This document shows positions 34,013 to 42,281 of a stretch of DNA of 64,000 bases, one piece after another; position 1 is the stretch's first letter, and each line of letters opens with the position of its first letter. The notes beneath the pieces were generated by a model. That model did not search any database. It was given only the letters and a program-made list of their open reading frames with translations, and was not told the origin of the DNA. The DNA is taken from positions 50,872 to 114,871 of the forward strand of contig CAZCQH010000012.1 in the NCBI GenBank assembly GCA_964500805.1, in the 5' to 3' direction. The stretch is from Ga0077555 sp964500805. Its GTDB lineage: Bacteria > Pseudomonadota > Alphaproteobacteria > Rhizobiales > Hyphomicrobiaceae. The translations under genes were made by a program, and so were the position numbers.

Positions 34013-34816
34013 CTACTCGGCCGGGGCGCGAAATGTCAGCCTTGCGCGGGTACCGTGCGGTGTCACCGGCAGCAGAGCCAGCGCCGCGTTGTTGTCCTCC
34101 GCCATGGCCCGGGTGATCGCGAGCCCCAGTCCGTGGCCTTCCGCCCATGCCCTCCGGGTCGAAGCACGCGGAGTAGCCCTTGCGCCAATGCTGACGGTTC
34201 CCAGTCGCTTCGCCATACGGCGCGCGATGCCAGGCCCATCGTCTTCCACCTCGACCCAGATCGCGCCGCTCGCCTCGCGACCTGAGCGCACGATGATCAT
34301 CGGCTCGAGTCCGGCATGTTTGACCGCGTTGGCGATAAGGTTGATCAACATCTGCCGCAGCGCCGTCGCGGAGATCGGAGCGCGCAGCCCCTCGGTCGCA
34401 ACCAGCCTAAGGGTCGCACGGTTTGCCTCGACGAGCGAGCCTACGTGGTCGATGGCCGCCGCAGCGACGGCAGCGATGTCCGTGCCCCGCCGAGGTACCG
34501 GAAGCGGCGCTCCAGAAAGCATCAGCTGGACCACTTCCAGGAGATGCCGCGCGGAGCTCGCAATGCCCTGCGCATAGGTCTGGTAGCGCGGGTCGCCAAG
34601 GGCACCAAAACGCTCCTCGGCCATAAGTTCGGCACTGGAGACGATCGCTGACAGCGGTGTCCTCAGCTCGTGCGCGAGATGCGCGAGCGTTTCGTCGGCG
34701 GAGGCTGAGGGGCCGTTCGAAGCGCACCCCTCGCCTCTCCTGGCGCCGCGCAAGGCCGACTTACTCCGCCCGGTCCGGGACGTGTTGGCTTCCGCTTTGT
34801 CGCTATGGAGGGCCAA
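34013..34816 (-). CDS. Soluble sensorless histidine kinase
   Basis: The 267-residue protein has HisKA and HATPase domains only. The H-box LAHLAHELRTPLSAI places the phosphorylated His at about 49, the N-box is MLINLIANAVKH, G1 is VEDDGPGIA and G2 is GHGLGLAITRAMAEDN. There is no transmembrane segment and no PAS/GAF domain; the first 40 residues are basic and look disordered. The only upstream start codon in frame is TTG 34816, just after an in-frame stop, so the protein cannot be longer. No response regulator gene is adjacent; the nearest is the LuxR-type regulator at 54564. It converges on the molybdoenzyme gene. Confidence 0.88.
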   Translation of the reverse strand: MALHSDKAEANTSRTGRSKSALRGARRGEGCASNGPSASADETLAHLAHELRTPLSAIVSSAELMAEERFGALGDPRYQTYAQGIASSARHLLEVVQLMLSGAPLPVPRRGTDIAAVAAAAIDHVGSLVEANRATLRLVATEGLRAPISATALRQMLINLIANAVKHAGLEPMIIVRSGREASGAIWVEVEDDGPGIARRMAKRLGTVSIGARATPRASTRRAWAEGHGLGLAITRAMAEDNNAALALLPVTPHGTRARLTFRAPAE

Positions 34817-35018
34817 GTTCGACGACTCGATTGTTTCACGATGAGGCTAGCGTGCCGGTGGAGCCCGGTCTAATGCGCTGCGCGCGCAATGGCCGCTCGC
34901 TAACAGGAACTTGTCGTCGAATGTGGCCGTTCACCGGTGATGCTGCGCTGCAGCGCCAGTGACTTGAGTTTGCCTGACCCACTCGTGCTAGACTTCAAGT
35001 ATCGTGAGGAGCTTCGCC

Positions 35019-35393
35019 ATGCCAGAGACGCCCCCCTTCGAAATTCCGGAAGCCATGCGCCAGCTTGCCGAGAAAAACGTCGAGCAGGCCCGCACAGCGT
35101 ACAATCAGTTTGCGGAGATGGCGCGCAAAGCCCAGGATGCGGTCGCCAAGTCATCCGGGGCCGTCGCTGACAGCGCCGTCGAAATCCAGAACCAAACACT
35201 CCGCTTCGCGCAGGAGCAGGTCGACGCCAGCTTCAAGCTCGCCTCGGAATTGGCGCGCGCCCGGGACGTCAAGGAGTATTTCGAGATCCAGAGCCGATTC
35301 GCTCAAAATCAAATGCGGTCGTATACAGACCAAGCGCAAGAGCTTGGCCGTCTGATGGCCTCCATGGCCCAAAAGGCCCAGAGCGGGCGGTAG
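35019..35393 (+). CDS. Phasin family protein
   Basis: The 124-residue, almost entirely helical amphipathic protein has the phasin pattern IPEAMRQLAEKNVEQARTAYNQF, here cited as residues 9-31, then EQVDASFKLASELARARDVKEYFEIQS and a final helix with QAQELGRLMASMAQKA. Phasins coat polyhydroxyalkanoate granules; some serve as general stress-related coat proteins. ATG 35019 has GAGGA 8 bases upstream. No PHA synthase gene is present. The hsp20 operon follows on the same strand. Confidence 0.9.
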   Translation: MPETPPFEIPEAMRQLAEKNVEQARTAYNQFAEMARKAQDAVAKSSGAVADSAVEIQNQTLRFAQEQVDASFKLASELARARDVKEYFEIQSRFAQNQMRSYTDQAQELGRLMASMAQKAQSGR

Positions 35394-35445
35394 GCGATGG
35401 CCTTGCCGTGTTCTTAACGCCGCACATTTCGCAGCAACCCTGCGG

Positions 35446-35472
35446 TTGAACTCGCGCCTTGGTACACCATAT
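35446..35472 (+). promoter_or_regulatory. RpoH (sigma-32)-type promoter of hsp20
   Basis: GTTGAAC with TTGAA at 35446-35450 matches the heat-shock -35 consensus CTTGAA. CACCATAT at 35465-35472 matches the -10 CCCCATNT at all but one fixed position, and the gap is about 14 bases. The predicted start near 35479 yields a 5' leader of about 90 bases that contains the ROSE-like hairpins. A 12-bp palindrome (CACCATATGGTG, 35465-35476) overlaps the -10. Confidence 0.7.
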
Positions 35473-35487
35473 GGTGATTGAAATCGT

Positions 35488-35570
35488 CCGGCGCCCAGAC
35501 GGGGCCGGCCCTGATGCCGAAAGGATTGGGGTTCTGACGATCTGGTCGCTTATTGGAAGGACCGCCCATG
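35488..35570 (+). promoter_or_regulatory. ROSE-like RNA thermometer in the hsp20 leader
   Basis: The last hairpin of the leader pairs GGTC-(G bulge)-CTT (35544-35551) with AAGGACC (35557-35563), burying the Shine-Dalgarno GGAAGGA in the 3' arm with the ATG just after it at 35568. The 5' arm contains UCGCU, the UYGCU signature of ROSE elements, and the bulged G at 35548 is in the position essential for temperature sensing in Bradyrhizobium ROSE. An upstream stem (35488-35508, CCGGC/GCCGG with GCCC-GGG extension) matches the multi-hairpin layout. Confidence 0.8.
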
Positions 35571-36020
35571 TCGCGCATGCTGCTTTCGAGCCCGTTGCTG
35601 CTCGGCTTCGACGAGATAGAACGTTTGGTGGACCGGATCTCGAAGAACGGGGCTGACGGTTACCCGCCGTATAATATCGAGCGTATAACGCGCTCGGATG
35701 AGGGGCCTGAAGCTCTGCGCATCACGCTTGCGGTTGCCGGCTTCACACTCGACCAGCTCGACATCACCGTTGAAGACAGCCAGTTGATCGTTCGCGGCAA
35801 GCAGGTCGACGACAAGCCGAGAGACTATTTGCATCGCGGGATCGCCACGCGCCAGTTCCAAAAGACGTTCGTGCTGGCGGAAGGGATCGAGGTGCGTGGT
35901 GCAAATCTGGAAAACGGTTTGCTGATCATTGATCTCGTCCGTCACGAGCCCGACCGCCAGATCCGGCGCATCGCCATCGGCCAGCAGAAAAATCATCGCC
36001 CTGAGCCCCGGCAGTCATAG
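35568..36020 (+). CDS. Small heat shock protein Hsp20 (IbpA-like)
   Basis: The 150-residue alpha-crystallin chaperone binds unfolding proteins. After a hydrophobic N-terminal arm (SSPLLLGFDEIERLVDRI) comes the alpha-crystallin domain with LRITLAVAGFTLDQLDITVED and LIVRGKQ, ending with ENGLLIIDLVRHEP, and a basic tail. ATG 35568 is supported by the Shine-Dalgarno GGAAGG at 35555-35560, itself locked in the thermometer hairpin. RpoH-type promoter plus ROSE element predict double heat control. A DUF1150 gene follows 123 bp downstream. Confidence 0.94.
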   Translation: MSRMLLSSPLLLGFDEIERLVDRISKNGADGYPPYNIERITRSDEGPEALRITLAVAGFTLDQLDITVEDSQLIVRGKQVDDKPRDYLHRGIATRQFQKTFVLAEGIEVRGANLENGLLIIDLVRHEPDRQIRRIAIGQQKNHRPEPRQS

Positions 36021-36143
36021 GCGGTTGCCGCGAATCACCCGAAGATGACGTCCTGCGTGGGCGCCAAAGGGATCCGAATTCGGAGCCCGAGCGTTTCTCG
36101 ATGACCGGCTCGGGCTGTTGAAGACAGAAAAAGGAGTTGCGTC

Positions 36144-36431
36144 ATGGAAGCGACCAGAAAGCGGACGCGCCGAGCAAAAGCCCAGGCAGTGGCGCCGATC
36201 ATGAGCGAGATAGAGCTTGCACGTCTCGGTGACGGGCAGGTCGCTTACATCAGAACGCTGACATCGGCTGAAGCCAAGAAAATGTTCCCGGCAGTCGACG
36301 GCCTTCCGAAGGGTATCGACCTTTTCGCACTGCACGCTGCCGATGGCACGCCAATCGCGCTCACCGACAGCTGGCAAGCCGCCATCGGACACGCCCGCGA
36401 CGGCGAACTGGAGGTTGCGAGCGTTCATTGA
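36144..36431 (+). CDS. DUF1150 family protein
   Basis: The 95-residue protein has a basic N-terminal stretch and the DUF1150 core, ELARLGDGQVAYIRTLTSAE (about 23-42) followed by LPKGIDLFALHAADGTPIAL and DSWQAAIGHARDGELE. The family is small, alphaproteobacterial, and usually lies directly after hsp20 as here; its function is not known. AAGGAG precedes ATG 36144. It probably responds to heat through the same transcript. A terminator hairpin follows at 36464. Confidence 0.88.
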   Translation: MEATRKRTRRAKAQAVAPIMSEIELARLGDGQVAYIRTLTSAEAKKMFPAVDGLPKGIDLFALHAADGTPIALTDSWQAAIGHARDGELEVASVH

Positions 36432-36463
36432 GCCGGTTGAATGGTACACCCCTGAATTTGCGA

Positions 36464-36484
36464 TGCCCCGGCTGGTCCGGGGCA
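36464..36484. terminator. Bidirectional terminator between DUF1150 and epimerase genes
   Basis: TGCCCCGG (36464-36471) and CCGGGGCA (36477-36484) form a perfect 8-bp stem with loop CTGGT, followed by TTTCGC on the plus strand. Genes converge here. Confidence 0.75.
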
Positions 36485-36501
36485 TTTCGCATTCCGGCAG
36501 C

Positions 36502-37512
36502 TCAGTTCTTGCCGTAGTACGCCTTGAACCAGGTCACGAACCGTTCGACGCCCACCTCGATCGGTGTTGACGGGCTGAATCCGACGTCCGTTACCAGTGT
36601 GTCGATGTCAGCGGCGGTGTCCCGGACGTCGCCGGGCTGAAGCGGCAATAGACGCTTGATGGCTTTGCGGCCAGTAGCCTTCTCTATGCACGCAACGAAG
36701 TCCAAGAGCGCCACTGGACGGTTGTTGCCGATATTGTAGATCCGATAAGGCGCGTTCGACGTCGCTGGATTTGGCGCGCTGCTGTCCCACGCCGGATCGG
36801 GAGCCGCGACGTGATCGAGCGTGCGCACGACGCCCGCGACGATATCATCGATGTATGTGAAGTCGCGCGAGTGGCGGCCGTGATTGTAGACATCGATCGG
36901 CTCACCGTTGATGATTTTCGATGTGAAGAGGAACGGCGACATGTCCGGCCGTCCCCACGGCCCATAAACCGTGAAGAAGCGAAGCCCCGTCACCGGCAGC
37001 CGATAGAGATGGGCATAGGTATGCGCCATAAGCTCATTCGCCTTCTTGGTGGCGGCATAGAGGCTGATCGGGTGATCGACGGATTGATCGACTCGGTAGG
37101 GCAACTCCGTGTTGGCGCCATAGACCGAGCTCGACGACGCGAAAAGCAGATGCTGCACCCCGTGATTGCGGCAGCCTTCAAGAACGTTCAGGAATCCGAC
37201 CAGATTGCTGTCTGCATAAGCGTGCGGGTTCGCGAATGCGTAGCGCACGCCCGCCTGCGCTGCGAGATGCACAACGCGCTCCGGCCGTTCTTCGGCAAAA
37301 AGCGCGCCCGTGGCGGCGCGATCGGCCAAATCCAGCTTGACGAAACGGTAGCCAGGCTTGCCATCGAGCCGCTGCAATCGCGCGTGCTTCAATCCAACAT
37401 CGTAGTAGTCATTGATGGAGTCGGCACCCACCACCTCGTCGCCTCGCGCCAACAGCGCCTCGGCCGTGTGATACCCGATGAAGCCGGCAGCACCTGTGAC
37501 GAGAACTTTCAT
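36502..37512 (-). CDS. NAD-dependent nucleotide-sugar epimerase (UDP-glucuronate 4-epimerase-like)
   Basis: The 336-residue extended SDR starts MKVLVTGAAGFIGYHTAEAL with the GxxGxxG NAD site. Ser-Ser-Ser precedes VYG at the substrate site (LLFASSSSVYGA), and the catalytic Tyr-x3-Lys is SLYAATKKANE. NDYYDVGLKHARLQRL near the N-terminus and RFFTVYGPWGRPDMSPFLFT are typical of the UDP-glucuronate 4-epimerase (LspL/Cap1J/CapI) clade. That enzyme makes UDP-galacturonate for LPS or capsule in Rhizobia. It lies at the end of a minus-strand operon after a RibD-like reductase and cytochrome b561, with 19 bp between genes. Confidence 0.9.
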   Translation of the reverse strand: MKVLVTGAAGFIGYHTAEALLARGDEVVGADSINDYYDVGLKHARLQRLDGKPGYRFVKLDLADRAATGALFAEERPERVVHLAAQAGVRYAFANPHAYADSNLVGFLNVLEGCRNHGVQHLLFASSSSVYGANTELPYRVDQSVDHPISLYAATKKANELMAHTYAHLYRLPVTGLRFFTVYGPWGRPDMSPFLFTSKIINGEPIDVYNHGRHSRDFTYIDDIVAGVVRTLDHVAAPDPAWDSSAPNPATSNAPYRIYNIGNNRPVALLDFVACIEKATGRKAIKRLLPLQPGDVRDTAADIDTLVTDVGFSPSTPIEVGVERFVTWFKAYYGKN

Positions 37513-37531
37513 GCGACCCGTTCGAGCAGCA

Positions 37532-38122
37532 TCAGCGCTGCGGTGGATTGAGACCTGGCAACATTCGCCTCAACACACCGTCGCGTCGGATCAGATGGTG
37601 AAATAGCGCCGCGCTGATGTGAATTGCTACCATCGCCAGCACCAGCATCGCCGCCCAGTAGTGCAGCCAAAACACGGTCTCGGCCGCTTTCTGATCCTGA
37701 TTTGCCAGCGGTGGCAAGCTGAACAGACCGAAAATGGTGCGCGCGCCATAGAGCGAGATGCCGATCCAGCCGAGCAATGGGACGAGCAGCAGAAGGACAT
37801 AGAGGCCCCAGTGATTGAGGTGCGCCGCTGCCTTCTGCCACCACTCGAGCGTCGGCTCGTCGGGTGGTGCACCATGGCTCAAGCGGTAGACGAGCCGCGC
37901 GACCACGAACCAGAGCAGAATGAAGCCGAGCAGCTTGTGCAGATCGTAGAGCCAGTTCGTCGTCGCATCGAAGTTGGTCGCAGCACCGCGCCAGACCATA
38001 TAGAGCCCAAGCGGGAGCTGGACCGTGATGAAGGCGACAGTCGCCCAGTGAAAAAATCGCGCTGTTGGTGAGTAGACCAGTTCCGTCGACTGTTGCGTGG
38101 TCGTTTTGTCCTGCCGGTTCAT
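37532..38122 (-). CDS. Cytochrome b561 family membrane protein
   Basis: The 196-residue diheme-type four-helix inner-membrane protein has helix 1 TARFFHWATVAFITVQLPLG (first heme His), helix 2 LYDLHKLLGFILLWFVVARLVYRL, helix 3 LNHWGLYVLLLLVPLLGWIG, and helix 4 TVFWLHYWAAMLVLAMVAIH with further His ligands. Members are superoxide oxidases or electron carriers between ubiquinol and periplasmic acceptors. Its ATG overlaps the RibD-like stop by four bases, and the epimerase gene is 19 bp downstream. The start at 38122 was preferred for that overlap. Confidence 0.9.
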   Translation of the reverse strand: MNRQDKTTTQQSTELVYSPTARFFHWATVAFITVQLPLGLYMVWRGAATNFDATTNWLYDLHKLLGFILLWFVVARLVYRLSHGAPPDEPTLEWWQKAAAHLNHWGLYVLLLLVPLLGWIGISLYGARTIFGLFSLPPLANQDQKAAETVFWLHYWAAMLVLAMVAIHISAALFHHLIRRDGVLRRMLPGLNPPQR

Positions 38123-38811
38123 CCGTCACGCTCCCTGCTGGTCGTTGTCCTCAGGTCGCAATCGAATAGCACATCGCCATCCGCGAGCACATGAATGTTG
38201 GCGGCGGGCCTGAGCGCCTGGCTCAATTGTGAGATCGGCGCCAACGACAGGCCCGGTTTGCCGGAGCCGAGAATGACCGGCGCGACGAGCACATGCAGGC
38301 GATCCACCGCGCCCGCATCGATGAAGCGCGACACGGTCTTGGCACCGCCTTCGACCAGGAAGCTCTTCAGGCCAAGACTCCAAAGCGAACGGATGATCTC
38401 CTGCGGGTCCAGCGCCCCACCGGGCCCACCGACGAGCACCTGCTCGACACCGTCGCGCTGCGGCCCGATTTTCGTGCCAACGACCACGCGGCGCGCGCCG
38501 TCATCGGCGAGGCACTTGGCTTCTCGCGGCAGTCGGCCGTTGGGATCGATCACCACGCGAGCCGGGTTGCGCCCCGGCACACGGCGCACGTTCAACATTG
38601 GATCATCCGCAACGACGGTGCCAATGCCCACGACCACCGCGTCGACGCTCGCCCGGATGCCGTGCACGTGATCGAGCGCAGCGCCTCGGTTGATCCAGCG
38701 GCTCTCGCCAGAGAGAGTGGCGATCCGTCCGTCGAGCGACTGGCCGAGCTGAGCGACCACGAATGGCCGGTCCTTCGGGGCAGTGCGGATCAGCGATAGT
38801 GGGTCGGTCAT
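38119..38811 (-). CDS. RibD C-terminal-type reductase (pyrimidine reductase-like, stand-alone)
   Basis: The 230-residue protein is a lone RibD_C/dihydrofolate-reductase-fold domain: VAQLGQSLDGRIATLSGESRWI (given as residues 18-39), HGIRASVDAVVVGIGTVVADDP with NADPH contacts, RNPARVVIDPNGRLP, and FLVEGGAKTVSRFIDAGAVD for the last strand. In riboflavin synthesis RibD fuses this reductase to a deaminase; the deaminase domain is missing here, so it either works with a separate deaminase or reduces another substrate. It heads an operon with cytochrome b561 and an epimerase, and ribA lies about 2.6 kb away on the same strand. Confidence 0.87.
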   Translation of the reverse strand: MTDPLSLIRTAPKDRPFVVAQLGQSLDGRIATLSGESRWINRGAALDHVHGIRASVDAVVVGIGTVVADDPMLNVRRVPGRNPARVVIDPNGRLPREAKCLADDGARRVVVGTKIGPQRDGVEQVLVGGPGGALDPQEIIRSLWSLGLKSFLVEGGAKTVSRFIDAGAVDRLHVLVAPVILGSGKPGLSLAPISQLSQALRPAANIHVLADGDVLFDCDLRTTTSRERDG

Positions 38812-38902
38812 CGGGACAGAGTTACCTGTTGGCGAAGTGGCTCGGCTTCGCGCAATGCTATAGACGGTTCACCTGATCGAAGCACGCAAGAGAGCAGACG
38901 GC

Positions 38903-41281
38903 ATGGCCAAGGTGACGGATGGTCCTCGCGCCGGCACGCTGAGTGGGCGCGGCGGGCGCGCCATGCGCGTGCCGGACGATGCCCTGCGTGCCGACGCCGA
39001 CTGGCCGATCTCGACAGCGACGTTGCAGTTCCTCCTGTGCTTCCTGCTGATGACCTGGCCTTGGGTCGCTGGCTTCGTCACCATTCCGTGGGATGCAAAG
39101 GCCCACTTCCAGCCACAAATTCAGTTCCTGGCCGACAGCCTCGCACGCGGCGAGTGGCCGTGGTGGAACCCTTTCGTATTCTCGGGAAGCCCGCAGGTCG
39201 CAGATCCGCAGTCGATGATCTTCTCGCCGCCGTTTCTACTGCTGGCCCTGTTCAGCAGGTCGCCGAGCCTGTGGGCGGCAGACATGACAGTTTTGGCCTC
39301 CATGGCAGCGGGCGGGATAGGATTGATCTTCTATTTTCGGGACCGTGGGTGGCATGCGGGCGGTGCGGTGGTTGCGGCGCTGGCATTCAGCTTTGGTGCA
39401 GCAATGTCCTGGCGCATGCAGCACACAGGGCAGGTGCTAAGTCTCGTCTACTGGCCGTGGGCGCTACTGTTTCTCGAGCGCGCAATACGGCGCGGGTCGG
39501 TGCATGCCGGGCTGCTATCCGGAGCTATCGCGGCGGCGATCGTGCTCGGTCGCGATCAGGTGGCGCTGTTGTGCATCTATTTGCTGGCCGGGCGAACGCT
39601 TTGGCTCTGGCTTGAGGCGAACGATCGCCGGGCTGCGATCCGGCGCAGCCTGGTGCCACTGATCGCCGGTGGCGTTGTGGGAGCGCTGCTGATCGCCGTC
39701 CCCGTTCTGATGACCATGCTGCTGGCGGCCGACTCCAATCGCCCGCAGATCGAATTGGAGGGCGCGGGACGCGGCTCGCTGCATCCGGCATTGCTGGTGA
39801 CCTTCGTGCTACCACAGCTTTTCGGCGCGGCGGGGCACATGGCCGACTTCTGGGGTCCGCCGAGCTTCGCCTGGCAGGACACCGGGCTCTTCACGGCACA
39901 GAACGTCGGGCAGCTCTACATCGGCGCGGTGCCGCTGCTGGCGATCATCGCAGGCACCGCGACGGGACGCCTCTGGGATCGCGAGGTGCGGTTTTTCGCG
40001 GTCGCGTTGGTATTGATGCTCCTCTATGCGCTCGGCTGGTACACGCCGGCGTTTCGCGTGCTCTTCGAGCTACCGGGCGTGAACCTCTATCGCCGTCCTG
40101 CCGATGCTGTGTTTCTGATCGGTGCCCTGGGCGCGATCTTGGCGGGCTACAGCATTGGCACGTGGTTCACCGAGCCTTGGAAAAAGCTCGAGTCGCAGCA
40201 GATTGCGGCTATGGCTGGCGTGGTTGGACTCGCCGTGCTGGCGGCCATCATTCTTGGCGCGCGCATCGACAGATTGGGCCGCGTTCCGGAGCCGTTGATC
40301 GGCGGCGTGGTCGCGTTCGGTGCGGCTGGGGCGGTGATCTGGTGGTGCCGCGAGCGCATCGCATTGATGCCCGCCCGCGCAGCGTTGGGCCTCTCCCTGC
40401 TGATGGCCGCCGATCTCGGCTGGAACAATGGCCCGACCACGTCATCGGCACTGCCTGTGGCGTTCTATGAGGTGCTGCAACCGGACACCAGCAACCCGAC
40501 CATCGCGCTGCTCAAAGCCAACGTGGTCGCCAACGAGACGAGACGCGATCGGGTGGAGCTGGCCGGCCTCGGCTTCCACTGGCCCAACGCGGCGATGACG
40601 CATCGGCTTGAGTCGACCCTCGGCTACAATCCCGTGCGCCTCGGCGACTATAGCCGGGCAACGGGTGCCGAGGATCACGTGGGGCTGCCAGATCAGCGCA
40701 AGTTCTCGAAGCTGATGCCGTCCTATCGCTCGCTGCTGGCGGATATGCTGGGCTTGCGGTGGCTTGCGACAGGCGCGCCGATCGAGACGATCGACCAAAC
40801 GCTGAAACCAGGTGACCTGCCCCTGATCGCTGAAACGGCCGAGGGGCATTTCATCTACGAGAATCCCCGCGCGCTCCCCCGTGTGCTCTTCGCGCAGAAA
40901 CGGCGCTTGGCGGACTTCGGCGAGATCACGAACTCCGGGATCTGGCCAGATTTCGATCCCCGCGAGACCGTGCTGCTGGAGCGCGTTCCAGGCGTGCGGC
41001 CGGCACCGGAACAGCGCGGACCCGGTTCAGCTCGAATTCGTCGTTATGGCAACACGGAGATCATCATCGAGGCGGAGAGCCCCGACGGCGGCTTCGTCGT
41101 ACTGAATGACATCTGGCATCCGTGGTGGTTCGCCGAGGTCGACGGTCGCCCCGTCGATCTGCTGCGCGCAAATGTGCTCTTCCGTGCGGTCGAGGTGCCG
41201 GCCGGGCGACACCAAATCCGACTGACCTTCCGGCCCGTGGAAGGCATGCTGGGGCGGCTGCGGCATCCCGGGTTGTCGTGA
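38903..41281 (+). CDS. YfhO-like polytopic membrane protein (GT-C fold candidate)
   Basis: The 792-residue protein has about 12 hydrophobic segments between residues 30 and 500 and a soluble C-terminal domain of about 280 residues. The loop after the first helix (IPWDAKAHFQPQIQFLADSL, then WPWWNPFVFSGSPQVADPQS) has the conserved Asp and the 'WNPY..G.P..ADPQ' signature seen in YfhO-type and related GT-C lipid-linked sugar transferases. The C-terminal part ends VLNDIWHPWWFAEVDGRPVD and RLTFRPVEGMLGR, the typical YfhO ending with a 'YYPGW'-like strand. It probably transfers a sugar from a polyprenyl phosphate on the outer face of the inner membrane. GT2, ChbG/HpnK and GtrA genes lie 1-4 kb away. 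ATG 38903 is used; 38963 is possible. Confidence 0.75.
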   Translation: MAKVTDGPRAGTLSGRGGRAMRVPDDALRADADWPISTATLQFLLCFLLMTWPWVAGFVTIPWDAKAHFQPQIQFLADSLARGEWPWWNPFVFSGSPQVADPQSMIFSPPFLLLALFSRSPSLWAADMTVLASMAAGGIGLIFYFRDRGWHAGGAVVAALAFSFGAAMSWRMQHTGQVLSLVYWPWALLFLERAIRRGSVHAGLLSGAIAAAIVLGRDQVALLCIYLLAGRTLWLWLEANDRRAAIRRSLVPLIAGGVVGALLIAVPVLMTMLLAADSNRPQIELEGAGRGSLHPALLVTFVLPQLFGAAGHMADFWGPPSFAWQDTGLFTAQNVGQLYIGAVPLLAIIAGTATGRLWDREVRFFAVALVLMLLYALGWYTPAFRVLFELPGVNLYRRPADAVFLIGALGAILAGYSIGTWFTEPWKKLESQQIAAMAGVVGLAVLAAIILGARIDRLGRVPEPLIGGVVAFGAAGAVIWWCRERIALMPARAALGLSLLMAADLGWNNGPTTSSALPVAFYEVLQPDTSNPTIALLKANVVANETRRDRVELAGLGFHWPNAAMTHRLESTLGYNPVRLGDYSRATGAEDHVGLPDQRKFSKLMPSYRSLLADMLGLRWLATGAPIETIDQTLKPGDLPLIAETAEGHFIYENPRALPRVLFAQKRRLADFGEITNSGIWPDFDPRETVLLERVPGVRPAPEQRGPGSARIRRYGNTEIIIEAESPDGGFVVLNDIWHPWWFAEVDGRPVDLLRANVLFRAVEVPAGRHQIRLTFRPVEGMLGRLRHPGLS

Positions 41282-41343
41282 AACCAGCACGATGTCCCGC
41301 AATCGCAAGCGGATCGACTTCAGCCAACGATGCGCCTAACGAA

Positions 41344-41366
41344 AGGGCCGGCGCGAAGCCGGCCCT
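41344..41366. terminator. Bidirectional terminator hairpin
   Basis: AGGGCCGGC (41344-41352) and GCCGGCCCT (41358-41366) form a perfect 9-bp stem with loop GCGAA between the converging YfhO-like and ribA genes. The flanking T content is low, so termination may be partial. Confidence 0.75.
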
Positions 41367-41400
41367 CTCGAGTACCGATGCGATAGAGCCTCGAAGGCCC

Positions 41401-42039
41401 TCACAGCATGTGCGCCATGCGCTCCTTCTTGGTTGCGAGATAGCGCTTGTTGTGGGGTGACGCCTTGACGATCACCGACCGTTGCTCGACCACTGTGATA
41501 CCTTCAGCGCGCAGCGCGTCGACCTTCGCTGGATTGTTCGTGAGCAGCCGGATCTTGGGGTAGCCGAGATCGAACAGGATGTGCGCAGCGAGGTCATAAT
41601 CCCGCGCCTCGATGGGGGCGCCGATCGCAACGTTGGCGTCGACCGTATCGTAGCCCTGGTCCTGCAGCGCATACGTGCGGATCTTGTTCACGAGACCAAT
41701 GCCACGGCCCTCGTGATACGGCAGATAGATCAGTACGCCGAGCGGCGCATTGGTGATCACTTCCATTGAGGCCTGCAACTGCGGATAGCAGTCGCAACGA
41801 AGCGAATGGAAAATATCTCCCGTCACGCAACCGCTGTGCACCCGCACGATCGGCAACTCGCCCGGGGTCGGCTGGTTTCGATTGACCAACACCATGGCCT
41901 GGCAGTGCGGGTCGAGCCCCTGGTAGGCGCGCGCCTCGAGTTGAAGCTCACGACCTTGGAACTCGATGGGCAGTATGGTCTGCGCCGACCAATCGATGTC
42001 CAGTTCGAATGATTTCACAGCCGCGTTACTCGACTTCAT
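41401..42039 (-). CDS. ribA: GTP cyclohydrolase II
   Basis: The 212-residue enzyme opens GTP to 2,5-diamino-6-ribosylamino-pyrimidinone phosphate, the first step of riboflavin synthesis. The zinc ligands lie in SGCVTGDIFHSLRCDCYPQL (Cys-x10-Cys-x-Cys). The active-site HEGRGIGLVNKIRTYALQD and the GYDTVDAN, LLTNNPAKVDAL segments follow. No RibB (DHBP synthase) domain is fused. ATG 42039 was chosen as the usual MKSSN-type start; the open frame extends six codons upstream. The 240 bp leader shows no FMN riboswitch consensus that I can find. Confidence 0.95.
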   Translation of the reverse strand: MKSSNAAVKSFELDIDWSAQTILPIEFQGRELQLEARAYQGLDPHCQAMVLVNRNQPTPGELPIVRVHSGCVTGDIFHSLRCDCYPQLQASMEVITNAPLGVLIYLPYHEGRGIGLVNKIRTYALQDQGYDTVDANVAIGAPIEARDYDLAAHILFDLGYPKIRLLTNNPAKVDALRAEGITVVEQRSVIVKASPHNKRYLATKKERMAHML

Positions 42040-42281
42040 ACGCCCCTCCCGCCACAAAGCCGCGCGCTTATGCCATCACTGAACAGGTGTCGTAAAGGCA
42101 TGATCGTCCTTATTCCTTATTCTAGGTCCGCTAGCGGTCGCCGACGGATTAATTGCTGAGCCCCTCAAAGGACTTCAAGACCAGCGATGATCGGGAGGGT
42201 TCAATCCCCCTTACCGTTTATCGCCCCCTTGTAGGCCACAAAGATGATCGTGCATTGCTGAACAGCCGATGAATGCAAAGT

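Noticed and set aside
42186..42210. GGGTTCAATCCC, which looks like a tRNA T-arm
   Set aside because: No matching acceptor stem, D-arm or anticodon arm can be built from the flanking bases.
42040..42281. Searched the ribA leader for an FMN riboswitch
   Set aside because: No conserved RFN-element blocks are visible on the minus strand; the stretch looks like plain intergenic DNA.
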